NCBI GenBank assembly: GCA_963529855.1
Contig: CAURZK010000002.1
Coordinates: 372,001-436,000 of the forward strand
DNA length: 64,000 bases
From: 34-65-8 sp963529855
GTDB taxonomy: Bacteria > Pseudomonadota > Alphaproteobacteria > Sphingomonadales > Sphingomonadaceae
Reading direction: 5' to 3'
Shown: piece after piece, positions 1 through 8,439 of the stretch
Layout of the letters: each line of letters opens with the position of its first letter
How positions within the stretch are numbered: the stretch's first letter is position 1
Program-made: the position numbers and the translations under genes
Notes under the pieces: generated by a model
Database searches by the model: none
What the model saw: the letters and a program-made list of their open reading frames with translations, nothing else
Told to the model about the DNA's origin: nothing

Positions 1-3000
1 TACCGTCAGCAGCACGCACGTGCTTTCCGCTGCCCATTTGGTAAAGCTCTCGACCAGCCCTTCTTCGAAACAGGCCGCGCTGAACTGCCCGGTCTGGTCG
101 GAAAAATCGGCGCGGATGAATGTGCCGCCCTTGCGGGTCTGCCCCTTGCGCGCGCCCTCCACCATCGCGGCCATAACCGCCTGGCTGCGGCCGGAGCCGC
201 CACCCCCGCCGCCACCTTCCATCAGGCTCTGGTATGTGCGCGCGCCATTGGCTGAGGCAACTTGCCAGTACTGCTGCACCGGATGGGCGGAGAAATAGAA
301 GCCGAAGTTCTCGCGTTCCTGCGCCATGCGTTCGGGCCGGGTCCACGGTTCGGCAGGCTTCAGTCGCAGCTCTTCAGGCGCGGCATCCTCGCCGCCGAAC
401 AACCCCGCCTGCCCGCTTTCGCGTTCGCGGCTGGCGGCATCGGCCACGGCCAGCAGCAGGTCGATGTTGGCATGGAGGCGTGCCCTATCCTCTTCCAGAG
501 CATCGAGCGCACCGGCGCAGATCAACCCTTCCAGCTGACGCGAATTCATCGAGCCCTTCGGCAGCCGCTCGAACAGGTCCTTGAGGCTGACGAAGGGTCC
601 GCGTGCCGCGCGTTCATCGACCAGCGCTTCCATCGCTTTTTCGCCCACGTTGCGAATGCCCGCGAGGGCATAACGCACGGCATATCCATCGTCGGTCTGC
701 TCGACAGTGAACTCTGCTTCCGAAGCATTCACGCACGGCGGCGCGACGACGATCCCGTTGCGGCGGGCATCGTCGACGAACAGCGCCAGCTTTTCCGACT
801 GGTGCATGTCGAAACACATCGACGCGGCGTAGAATTCTTCCGGGTAATGCGCCTTCAGCCACGCCGTCTGGTAAGCGAGCAAAGCGTAAGCGGCGGCGTG
901 CGACTTGTTGAAACCATACCCAGCGAACTTGTCGATCAGGTCGAACAGCTCGTTCGCGCGCTTGGGCGGGATCTGCGATACCTCGCCGCAGCCCTCGATG
1001 AAGCGGCTGCGCTGCGCATCCATCTCGGCCTGGACTTTCTTGCCCATGGCGCGGCGCAGCAAGTCGGCATCGCCCAATGAGTAGCCGGCGAGGATCTGCG
1101 CCGCCTGCATGACCTGTTCCTGGTAGACGAAGATGCCGTAGGTTTCGGCAAGGATGCCTTCCAGCTTGGGGTGCGGATACTCGATCGGGACCTCGCCCGC
1201 CTTGCGCTTCCCGAACAGCGGGATGTTGTCCATCGGGCCCGGCCGATAGAGCGAGACGAGCGCGATGATATCTTCGAACTTGGTCGGCTTCACTGCGGTC
1301 AGCGTGCGCCGCATGCCTTCGGATTCGAGCTGGAACACCCCGACCGTGTCACCGCGCTTGAGGAGATCATAAACCGCCGGATCGTCCCAAGCGAGCCCCG
1401 CGAGATCGACCGCGACCCCGCGCTTCTCCAGCAGCTCGACCGCTTTTTGCAGCACCGACAGTGTCTTCAGCCCGAGGAAGTCGAACTTGACCAGGCCGGA
1501 ACTTTCGACGTGCTTCATGTCGAACTGCGTCACCGGCATGTCCGACCGCGGATCGCGGTAGAGCGGCACCAGCTTTGCCAGTGGCCGGTCGCCGATCACC
1601 ACGCCGGCCGCATGGGTCGAGGAATTGCGCGGGAAGCCCTCCAGCTGCATCGCCAGGTCGACGAGGCGCTTCACCTCGTTGTCATTGTCGTATTCGCGGC
1701 GGAAATCGGCGGCGCCGTTCAGCGCGCGCGGCAGGGTCCACGGGTCAGTCGGATGGTTGGGCACCATCTTGCACAGGCGATCGACGTGGCCATAGCTCAT
1801 CTGAAGGATGCGCCCGCAGTCGCGCAGCACCGCCCGCGCCTTCAGCTTGCCGAAGGTGATGATCTGGGCAACGTGATCGTGGCCGTACTTCTTCTGGACG
1901 TAGCGGATCACCTCGCCGCGGCGGGTTTCGCAGAAGTCGATGTCGAAATCCGGCATCGAGACGCGTTCCGGATTGAGGAAGCGTTCGAACAGCAGGCCCA
2001 GCCTGAGCGGATCGAGATCGGTGATGGTCAGCGCCCAGGCGACCACGCTGCCCGCGCCCGAACCACGGCCCGGACCGACCGGAATGCCCTGGTCCTTGGC
2101 CCACTTGATGAAGTCGGCAACGATCAGGAAATAGCCGGGGAAGCCCATCTTGACGATAACGTCGACTTCGAAATCGAGGCGGTCGAAGTAGGCCTGCCGC
2201 TCGGCCTCGGTCATTTCGCCATAGGGTTCGAGCCGCGCGGTCAGCCCCGCGCGCGCATCTTCCGCCAGCATCCGCGCCTCGCCTTCGAGGTCGCCGGCAA
2301 GGCTCGGCAGGATCGGGTCGCGATTGGGCGGTGCGTAGGCGCAGCGCTGGGCGATGACGAGGGTGTTGTCGGTCGCTTCGGGGAGGTCCTCGAACGCCGA
2401 TGTCATTTCCTCGGCGGTCTTGACGTAGGCTTCGGGGTTGGAGCGGGCGCGGCTTTCGGCCTCGATATGGGTCGAGCCGGCGATGCACAGCATGGCATCG
2501 TGCGCCTTGTGATTGTGCGCCTCGGCAAAGTTGGCGGGATTGGTCGCAACCAGCGGCAGATCGCGCGCATAGGCAAGGTCGATCAGCGCCTCTTCCGCCG
2601 CAGCTTCCACCGGGTCGTTGCGCCGGGAGAGCTCGATGTAGAGCCTGTCTGGAAACAGTCTTTCGAGGCGTTGCAGCAGTGCCCCGGCATGATCACGCTG
2701 GCCATCGGCAAGCAATCGCGTGACCCCGCCCTCGCCCGCGCCGGTCAGTGCGATCAGCCCGTCGGTGCGCCCTTCGAGATCCGCCAGCGCCACGTGCGGT
2801 TCCAGTTCCAGCGGCCGGTCGAGGTGTGCCCTGCTGACGAGGTGGCACAGGTTATCGTACCCAGCCTCGTCCTGCGCCAGCAGCGGGAGGTAATCGACCT
2901 GCCGCCCGCCCTCCTCGCGCGCGACGCCCAGCAGTGCACCGACGATGGGTTGAATGCCTTCGTCGAAACAGGCCTTGGCAAATGCGACTGCGCCGTAAAG

Positions 3001-3138
3001 CCCATTACGATCGCAGATCGCGATTGCCGGAAAGCCGCGTTCCTTTGCCAGCTTGGCCATCGCCTTGGGTTCGATCGCCCCTTCGAGCATCGAGTAGGAC
3101 GAAAGAACACGCAGCGGTACGAAGGGGGCGAAGGGCAT
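1..3138 (-). CDS. dnaE: DNA polymerase III subunit alpha (3' end outside window)
   Basis: Replicative polymerase catalytic subunit; 1046 N-terminal residues are visible and the C-terminus lies beyond position 1. The frame runs unbroken from the ATG at 3138. It shows the PHP region first, then the polymerase core with GPGRGSGAGS and the catalytic stretch PDFDIDFCETRR, and later YQEQVMQAAQ and GYGFNKSHAAAYA. The usual PHP metal ligands near the start are lost: the segment reads FVPLRVLSSYSMLEGA where E. coli has FVHLRVHSDYSM, so PHP-linked exonuclease or pyrophosphatase activity is unlikely. It lies 77 bases downstream of gpx on the same strand, perhaps at the end of a lolC-lolD-gpx-dnaE unit. 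A long open frame on the opposite strand is a composition artefact. The family call is very secure. Confidence 0.97.
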   Translation of the reverse strand, partial: MPFAPFVPLRVLSSYSMLEGAIEPKAMAKLAKERGFPAIAICDRNGLYGAVAFAKACFDEGIQPIVGALLGVAREEGGRQVDYLPLLAQDEAGYDNLCHLVSRAHLDRPLELEPHVALADLEGRTDGLIALTGAGEGGVTRLLADGQRDHAGALLQRLERLFPDRLYIELSRRNDPVEAAAEEALIDLAYARDLPLVATNPANFAEAHNHKAHDAMLCIAGSTHIEAESRARSNPEAYVKTAEEMTSAFEDLPEATDNTLVIAQRCAYAPPNRDPILPSLAGDLEGEARMLAEDARAGLTARLEPYGEMTEAERQAYFDRLDFEVDVIVKMGFPGYFLIVADFIKWAKDQGIPVGPGRGSGAGSVVAWALTITDLDPLRLGLLFERFLNPERVSMPDFDIDFCETRRGEVIRYVQKKYGHDHVAQIITFGKLKARAVLRDCGRILQMSYGHVDRLCKMVPNHPTDPWTLPRALNGAADFRREYDNDNEVKRLVDLAMQLEGFPRNSSTHAAGVVIGDRPLAKLVPLYRDPRSDMPVTQFDMKHVESSGLVKFDFLGLKTLSVLQKAVELLEKRGVAVDLAGLAWDDPAVYDLLKRGDTVGVFQLESEGMRRTLTAVKPTKFEDIIALVSLYRPGPMDNIPLFGKRKAGEVPIEYPHPKLEGILAETYGIFVYQEQVMQAAQILAGYSLGDADLLRRAMGKKVQAEMDAQRSRFIEGCGEVSQIPPKRANELFDLIDKFAGYGFNKSHAAAYALLAYQTAWLKAHYPEEFYAASMCFDMHQSEKLALFVDDARRNGIVVAPPCVNASEAEFTVEQTDDGYAVRYALAGIRNVGEKAMEALVDERAARGPFVSLKDLFERLPKGSMNSRQLEGLICAGALDALEEDRARLHANIDLLLAVADAASRERESGQAGLFGGEDAAPEELRLKPAEPWTRPERMAQERENFGFYFSAHPVQQYWQVASANGARTYQSLMEGGGGGGGSGRSQAVMAAMVEGARKGQTRKGGTFIRADFSDQTGQFSAACFEEGLVESFTKWAAESTCVLLTV

Positions 3139-3215
3139 CGCCGGAATATGCGGTCGGGTGCGGGATTCGCCAAGAATTTAACTGGCACTATCCCCTCATC
3201 TGAAAACGACCTGCC

Positions 3216-3695
3216 TTACAGCAATTCCTCGATATCTCGGGCGATCCGGTCCGGTTTATCCTGCGGGGCATAGCGTTTCACCACGTTGCCCTGCCGGTCG
3301 ATCAGGAACTTGGTGAAGTTCCACTTGATCGACTTCGATCCCATCAGGCCCGGTGCCTCGCCCTTCATCCAGTCGAACAGGGGGCTGGCGTTGTCACCGT
3401 TGACATCGACCTTCGCCATCAGCGGGAAGGTCACACCGAAGTTGAGCTTGCAGAACTCGGCGATCTCGTCGGCATCGCCCGGTTCCTGCCCGCCGAACTG
3501 ATTGCACGGGAAACCGAGCACCTCGAACCCGCGATCCTTGTACTGCTCGAACAGCTTTTCCAGCCCATCGTACTGGGGCGTGAAGCCGCACTTGCTGGCC
3601 GTGTTGACCACTAGCAAAACCTTGCCGAGCTTGTCCTTGAGGTCGAGATCCTCGCCCCGGTTGGTCTTGACGGTGAAATCGGCAACCGTGGTCAT
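3216..3695 (-). CDS. gpx: Glutathione peroxidase
   Basis: Thiol-dependent peroxidase of 159 residues that reduces hydroperoxides; bacterial members of this size often take electrons from thioredoxin rather than glutathione. The peroxidatic Cys36 sits in NTASKCGFT, the Gln in GFPCNQFGGQEPG, and the Trp/Asn pair in WNFTKFL, so the catalytic tetrad is complete and uses Cys, not Sec. The start at 3695 was chosen because GAGGGG lies 7 bases upstream; another ATG two codons earlier (3701) would sit almost on top of that site. No signal peptide is visible, so it is cytosolic. It follows lolD by 14 bases and precedes dnaE, suggesting cotranscription. Confidence 0.94.
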   Translation of the reverse strand: MTTVADFTVKTNRGEDLDLKDKLGKVLLVVNTASKCGFTPQYDGLEKLFEQYKDRGFEVLGFPCNQFGGQEPGDADEIAEFCKLNFGVTFPLMAKVDVNGDNASPLFDWMKGEAPGLMGSKSIKWNFTKFLIDRQGNVVKRYAPQDKPDRIARDIEELL

Positions 3696-3709
3696 GATCA
3701 TTCCCCTCG

Positions 3710-4384
3710 TTATTCGAGCACCCCGTCGTGCAGGCGTACCACGCGGTCCATGCGTGCGGCCAGCCTCTCGTTATGCGTGGCGACCAGGGCTGCGCTGCCC
3801 TCGCCGCGCACCAGCGCGAGGAATTGCTCCAGCACGATGTCGGCAGTGTGTTCGTCGAGATTGCCGGTCGGCTCGTCCGCCAGCACCAGCGTGGGGCGAT
3901 TGGCAAGCGCGCGGGCCACCGCGACGCGCTGCTGCTCGCCGCCCGAAAGCTGGCTCGGCCGATGGCTGAGACGATGTCCAAGGCCCAGCGCGGTCAGCAA
4001 TTCGCGCGCACGCACGTCGCAGTCGGCACGCGGCTTGCCCGTGACGAGCTGCGGCAGGACCACATTCTCCTGCGCAGTGAAATCCGGCAGCAGGTGATGG
4101 AACTGATAGACGAAGCCCAGATGCTCGCGCCGCACCTTGGTGCGTCCGTCACTCGGCAACGCGCTTGCCTCGACCCCCGCGATGGCGATGCGCCCGCCAA
4201 AACCGCCTTCAAGCAATCCGACGGCCTGGAGCATGGTCGACTTGCCCGAACCCGACGGGCCGAGCAGCGCCACGATCTCGCCCGGCTGCACTGCGAGGTT
4301 CACACCGCGCAGCACGTCGATCCGCTCCCCGCCCTGCTCAAAACTGCGGGTCAGCCCGCTCAATTCGACGACGGGACTATTCAT
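3710..4384 (-). CDS. lolD: Lipoprotein-releasing ABC transporter ATPase LolD
   Basis: ATPase of the Lol system that extracts outer-membrane lipoproteins from the inner membrane and hands them to LolA. The 224 residues carry Walker A GPSGSGKST, the ABC signature LSGGEQQRV, Walker B LVLADEPTGNLD and the switch His in VATHNERLA, as in the LolD/MacB/FtsE group. Its start overlaps the end of the permease gene by 8 bases, indicating translational coupling and a shared transporter. Several lipoproteins in this window (BamD, the M28 peptidase, the B3 lactamase) would be candidate cargo or inner-membrane residents. MacB-type ATPase is the main alternative, but the partner has a LolC/E form. Confidence 0.95.
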   Translation of the reverse strand: MNSPVVELSGLTRSFEQGGERIDVLRGVNLAVQPGEIVALLGPSGSGKSTMLQAVGLLEGGFGGRIAIAGVEASALPSDGRTKVRREHLGFVYQFHHLLPDFTAQENVVLPQLVTGKPRADCDVRARELLTALGLGHRLSHRPSQLSGGEQQRVAVARALANRPTLVLADEPTGNLDEHTADIVLEQFLALVRGEGSAALVATHNERLAARMDRVVRLHDGVLE

Positions 4385-5618
4385 AGCGAAGCACCTGAAC
4401 CGGGTCGGTGTTGGCCGCCTTGTAGGCGGGGTAAAGCGTCGCGAGGAAGCTCAGCCCCAAGGCAAGCCCGGCGATGCCCAGCACCTCCATCGGATCGACC
4501 CGCGCCGGCAATTCGGTCAGGAAGCGGACTTGAGGATCCCACACGCTTTGCCCAGTCGCGATCTCGATGCCCCGCACGATTGGCTGGCGGAAGGCGAGTA
4601 CCAGGAACCCGAGCGCCAGGCCCGCCAGCGTGCCGACCATGCCCACGGTGAAGCCGGTCGTGACGAAGATCTTGGTCAGGTTGCGCCGCGTCGCGCCCAT
4701 CGTGCGCAGGATCGCGATGTCGCGCGTCTTCGAACGCACCAGCATGACCAGCGAGGACAGGATATTGAACGCCGCGACCACAACGATGATGGACAGCGCG
4801 AAGAACATCGCCACACGCTCCACCTCCAGCGCTTCGAAGATCGAAGCGTTGATGACCTTCCAGCTGTTGACCTCGGCGCGGCCCTGAAGGTTTTGCGCCA
4901 CCGGCGCCATGATCTCGTCTACGCGGTCGGCATCTTCGGTCACGACTTCGATCATGCCGATCGTATCGCCCGTCAGCAGCAAGGTTTGCGCGTCTGGGAT
5001 CGGCATGATCACGAACGCCTGGTCAAAATCGTATACGCCCGTTTCGAATACTGCCGCGATCCGGTAGCCGATCTGGCGCGGCACGGTGCCGAACGGGGTC
5101 GATCGGCCTGCCGGATTGATGACAGTGATCGTGTCACCGACCCTCGCCCCCAAATTCATCGCCAGCCGCGATCCGATCGCGACATTGCCTTCGTTGGCCC
5201 GTACGTCCGACAGGTTGCCCATCACGAGCTGATCTTCGAGGCCGGCGATGTCTTCCGCCGTGTTGCCGCGCACGACGATGCCCTCCACCCGGCCGTTGAA
5301 AGTGCCGAGAAGGGGCTGTTCGATCAGCGGCGATGCGCTCACCACGCCTTCGGTCTGCTTGGCATCCTCCAGCACGTCCTGCCAGTTGTCGAGCCGTCCG
5401 CCGTAGGCCTGGATGATCGCATGGCCATTGAGCCCGACGATGCGATCCAGCAGTTCGCCGCGAAAGCCGTTCATCACGCTCATCACGATCACCAGCATGG
5501 CGACCGAGAGCATGACGACGACGACGGAGATACCGGCGACGAGCGCGATGAACGCCTCGCTCCGGCCCGGCAGCAGATAGCGCCGGGCGATGGTCCATTC
5601 GAAGGGATTGAGGATCAA
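4377..5618 (-). CDS. lolC: Lipoprotein-releasing ABC transporter permease (LolC/LolE/LolF type)
   Basis: Inner-membrane permease of the Lol lipoprotein export system, 413 residues. It has an N-terminal membrane helix after RRYLLPGRSEAFIALV, a large periplasmic domain (about residues 45-265), three more helices and the FtsX-like motif RTMGATRRNLTKIF. There is only one permease next to lolD, so the complex may be a homodimer (LolF-like) instead of LolC plus LolE (inference). The chosen start is a TTG at 5618, giving MILNPFEWTIARRYLL as in related proteins; GGAAG lies about 10 bases upstream. An ATG at 5702 would add 28 Cys/Pro-rich residues that look like untranslated leader. It diverges from purF. 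Confidence 0.92.
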   Translation of the reverse strand: MILNPFEWTIARRYLLPGRSEAFIALVAGISVVVVMLSVAMLVIVMSVMNGFRGELLDRIVGLNGHAIIQAYGGRLDNWQDVLEDAKQTEGVVSASPLIEQPLLGTFNGRVEGIVVRGNTAEDIAGLEDQLVMGNLSDVRANEGNVAIGSRLAMNLGARVGDTITVINPAGRSTPFGTVPRQIGYRIAAVFETGVYDFDQAFVIMPIPDAQTLLLTGDTIGMIEVVTEDADRVDEIMAPVAQNLQGRAEVNSWKVINASIFEALEVERVAMFFALSIIVVVAAFNILSSLVMLVRSKTRDIAILRTMGATRRNLTKIFVTTGFTVGMVGTLAGLALGFLVLAFRQPIVRGIEIATGQSVWDPQVRFLTELPARVDPMEVLGIAGLALGLSFLATLYPAYKAANTDPVQVLRYE

Positions 5619-5795
5619 GGGCGCGCCGCTTCCGGTGGTTCTTGTCGGTGGTGTCAGGGCATGTAGGCAGGGTTGCCAGCGCACGCAACGGATTCCCGGC
5701 ATCGGTCAGGCGGGGGCAACCTGCGGCCTTGTAATCCAGCCGCAACATCGCCATTGAGCGCCGCGAGACGCGCGCAGCACGGGTCCGAGACAGCC

Positions 5796-7262
5796 ATGAA
5801 CCTCACGCATCCCTTCCTCGACGCCGATGGCGACAAACTGCGCGAAGAATGCGGTGTGTTCGGCGCAATCAACGCCGCCGATGCCGCGGCCGTTACCGCA
5901 CTTGGCCTCCACGCCCTGCAGCACCGCGGGCAGGAGGCGGCCGGCATCACCAGCTTCGACGGGCAGGAATTCTATTCCCGCCGCGGCACGGGCCACGTTG
6001 CCGAAAACTTCTCGTCGAGCGAAGCGATCGCCGCGCTGCCTGGCACAATGGCCGCTGGCCATGTGCGCTATTCCACCACCGGCGGCGCCGGCCTGCGCAA
6101 CGTGCAGCCGCTCTATGCCGACCTCGCCAGCGGGGGCTTTGCGGTCGCGCACAACGGGAATATTTCCAACGCCCAGACCCTGCGCGACGACCTTGTTCGG
6201 CGCGGCGCGATTTTCCAGTCGACCAGCGATACCGAGGTGATCATCCACCTCGTCGCCACCAGCCGCTACCCGACGATGAGCGACCGTCTGGTCGACGCGT
6301 TGCGTCTGGTCGAAGGTGCCTATTCACTGATCGTGATGACGCCAACCGGCATGATCGCCTGCCGCGATCCGCTTGGCATCCGGCCGCTGGTGATGGGCCG
6401 TATTGGCGATGCGACAGTGTTCGCCAGCGAAAGCGTTGCGTTCGACGTTGTCGGCGCGGAGCTGGTGCGCGAAGTGCAGCCGGGCGAACTGGTCATGGTC
6501 GATTTCGACAACAACGTGACCTCGCTCCACCCGTTCGGCAATCACCGGCCGCGGCCATGCATTTTCGAGCACGTCTATTTCAGCCGGCCCGACTCGGTAT
6601 TCGCGGGGCACAGCGTCTACGCTGCGCGCAAGGCGATCGGTCAGCAGCTCGCGATCGAGGCGCCGGTCGAGGCGGATCTGGTCGTTCCCGTGCCCGACAG
6701 CGGCGTTCCGGCGGCGATCGGCTATGCCCAGCAATCAGGCGTGCCGTTCGAGCTGGGCATCATCCGTTCGCATTATGTTGGGCGGACCTTTATCCAGCCG
6801 AGCGACGGGGCGCGCCATTCGGGCGTGAAGCGCAAGCACAACGCCAACCGCGCGCTGGTCGAAGGCAAGCGGATCGTCCTCATCGACGACTCGATCGTGC
6901 GCGGCACCACCAGCCTCAAGATCGTCGAGATGATGCGCGAAGCCGGGGCCAAGGAAGTGCATTTCCGTGTCGCCAGCCCGCCCACGGCGCACTCGTGCTT
7001 CTACGGCGTCGATACGCCCGAACGCTCCAAACTGCTCGCCGCGCGGATGGAGATCGAGCCGATGCGCGAATTCATCCAGGCAGACAGCCTGGCATTCGTG
7101 TCGATCGACGGTCTTTACCGCGCGGTCGGTGCCAGCGGGCGCGATGCGGCCAATCCGCAGTTCTGCGACGCCTGCTTCACCGGTGAATATCCGACTTCGC
7201 TCACCGATCTTGCCCGCCGCGATCGGGGCGATGCGCAACTTCCCTTCGACAAGGTAGCCTGA
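5796..7262 (+). CDS. purF: Amidophosphoribosyltransferase
   Basis: First committed step of purine synthesis: PRPP plus glutamine gives 5-phosphoribosylamine. The 488 residues comprise an N-terminal class II glutamine amidotransferase domain (Cys19 in REECGVFGA, exposed after propeptide removal) and a C-terminal phosphoribosyltransferase domain with the PRPP loop VLIDDSIVRGTTS. PCIFEHVYFSRPDS and the C-terminal CDACFTGEYP are the cysteine motifs of the 4Fe-4S-containing Bacillus-type enzyme. The ATG at 5796 fits the short propeptide; an upstream in-frame ATG at 5673 would add 41 arginine-rich residues from the divergent leader. The stop overlaps the start of the next gene (TGATG). Confidence 0.97.
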   Translation: MNLTHPFLDADGDKLREECGVFGAINAADAAAVTALGLHALQHRGQEAAGITSFDGQEFYSRRGTGHVAENFSSSEAIAALPGTMAAGHVRYSTTGGAGLRNVQPLYADLASGGFAVAHNGNISNAQTLRDDLVRRGAIFQSTSDTEVIIHLVATSRYPTMSDRLVDALRLVEGAYSLIVMTPTGMIACRDPLGIRPLVMGRIGDATVFASESVAFDVVGAELVREVQPGELVMVDFDNNVTSLHPFGNHRPRPCIFEHVYFSRPDSVFAGHSVYAARKAIGQQLAIEAPVEADLVVPVPDSGVPAAIGYAQQSGVPFELGIIRSHYVGRTFIQPSDGARHSGVKRKHNANRALVEGKRIVLIDDSIVRGTTSLKIVEMMREAGAKEVHFRVASPPTAHSCFYGVDTPERSKLLAARMEIEPMREFIQADSLAFVSIDGLYRAVGASGRDAANPQFCDACFTGEYPTSLTDLARRDRGDAQLPFDKVA

Positions 7263-7975
7263 TGCCCGACAATACGTCGCTTTCCGGGCGCATTGCGCTC
7301 GTCACCGGTGCGAGCCAGGGCATTGGCGCGGCAACCGCACTCGCACTGGCCGAAGCGGGCGCCCACGTCGTATTGACGGCGCGCGACGTGAAGAAGCTGG
7401 AAGGCATCGAGGATGCGATCCATGCCACCGGCGGGACGGCGACAATCGCCCCGGTCGATCTTACCGAAAGCGACGGCGTGGCGCGCTTGGCCAACGCGAT
7501 CGCCAGCCGGTGGGACAAGCTGGACGTGCTGGTAATGTCCGCGGCCTATCTGCCGACGCTTACTCCGGTGACGCAGATCGATGCCAAGCAGTTCAGCCAG
7601 GCGGTTACGACCAACGTGCTCGCCACCCAGGCGCTGCTGGCAAATTTCGATCCCCTGCTCAAACGCAGCGGGCAAGGCCGCGTAGTCGGCCTGACCAGCA
7701 GCGTGGGCGCCGATCCGCGCGCCTTCTGGGCCGCTTATGGCGCGACCAAGGCGGCGTTCGAATCGCTGCTGCTGAGCTACGCCAAGGAAGTCGAGAAGAT
7801 CGGCAACGTGCGCGTCGCCATCGTCGATCCGGGCGCAACGCGCACCGCGATGCGGGCCAAGGCTTATCCGGGCGAAGATCCGCAGACGGTCAAGGAACCG
7901 GCAGTCGTGGCTGAACGGATCGTCGCGCTGCTGGGCGAGGACTTTGCCACGGGCCACCGTGAGCGCGTGGGTTAA
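7262..7975 (+). CDS. SDR family NAD(P)-dependent oxidoreductase
   Basis: Short-chain dehydrogenase of 237 residues with the cofactor motif TGASQGIG, the catalytic Ser in LTSSVGA and the YxxxK pair in YGATK. The NNAG position reads MSAAY, a variation seen in the YciK-like branch, to which the overall layout is closest. The substrate is unknown. The gene begins inside the purF stop codon (TGATG), so it is translationally coupled to purF, although no link to purine synthesis can be inferred from the sequence. A short inverted repeat covers its stop codon. Confidence 0.9.
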   Translation: MPDNTSLSGRIALVTGASQGIGAATALALAEAGAHVVLTARDVKKLEGIEDAIHATGGTATIAPVDLTESDGVARLANAIASRWDKLDVLVMSAAYLPTLTPVTQIDAKQFSQAVTTNVLATQALLANFDPLLKRSGQGRVVGLTSSVGADPRAFWAAYGATKAAFESLLLSYAKEVEKIGNVRVAIVDPGATRTAMRAKAYPGEDPQTVKEPAVVAERIVALLGEDFATGHRERVG

Positions 7976-7987
7976 GACTGCTTAACC
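7970..7987. promoter_or_regulatory. Inverted repeat GGTTAAG-N4-CTTAACC at gene end
   Basis: A perfect 7-bp inverted repeat with a 4-base spacer covers the TAA stop of the SDR gene and lies about 96 bases before the PilZ gene. It could be a weak hairpin, or an operator for the PilZ gene: it contains TTAA-N6-TTAAC, one base short of the CtrA site TTAA-N7-TTAAC. The exact spacing does not match, so assignment to CtrA is only a suggestion. Confidence 0.35.
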
Positions 7988-8082
7988 GAAGGCCCTTACC
8001 CGGCGATAACCGTCAATCTTCGATAATGCACGCTGACCGGCGGGACCCGCCTGCCGGGCATGGCTGCAGGAACCCTGTGCCG

Positions 8083-8430
8083 ATGGTTTTCGACGCTCAC
8101 GAACGCTACCAGCTTGCCTCGCAGGAAGATCGCTGCGCCCCGCGCACGCGGCTGACCATTCCGGCGCAGCTTCGCGCATCGGGTGGCCGCGCGTTTCAGA
8201 CGGTGGTCCACGACTTGTCCATTTCGGGCTTCAGCGCCGCCGCGATCTCGCGAATGCACGATGGGCAGCTGTGCTGGATTACCCTGCCCGGCATCGAATC
8301 GCTTCAGGCCAAGGTCGTGTGGTGGGACAACTCCGTGGTCGGCTGCGCGTTCGAACAGCTGCTGAGCCCGATCGTGCACGACAACCTGCTGCAGCGTTAC
8401 GCACCGACTGCCGTCTATCGCTATACCTAG
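8083..8430 (+). CDS. PilZ domain protein
   Basis: Small cytosolic protein of 115 residues made of a single PilZ domain, the family that senses cyclic di-GMP. The arginine-rich N-terminal segment reads RCAPRTRLTIPAQLR and the second motif is DLSISGFSA (D/NxSxxG form). The first motif is not the canonical RRxxxR, so nucleotide affinity may be weak. The start at 8083 follows CAGGAA by 10 bases; an in-frame ATG at 8026 would add 19 poorly structured residues. Two much larger c-di-GMP proteins with C-terminal PilZ domains are encoded at 48854-53918. It converges with the serine hydrolase gene 9 bases away. Confidence 0.85.
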   Translation: MVFDAHERYQLASQEDRCAPRTRLTIPAQLRASGGRAFQTVVHDLSISGFSAAAISRMHDGQLCWITLPGIESLQAKVVWWDNSVVGCAFEQLLSPIVHDNLLQRYAPTAVYRYT

Positions 8431-8439
8431 GGAGCGGAC

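Noticed and set aside
1171..3273. 700-codon open frame on the plus strand opposite dnaE
   Set aside because: It is fully antisense to a conserved polymerase gene and has no recognisable motif; long antisense frames are normal in GC-rich codon use.
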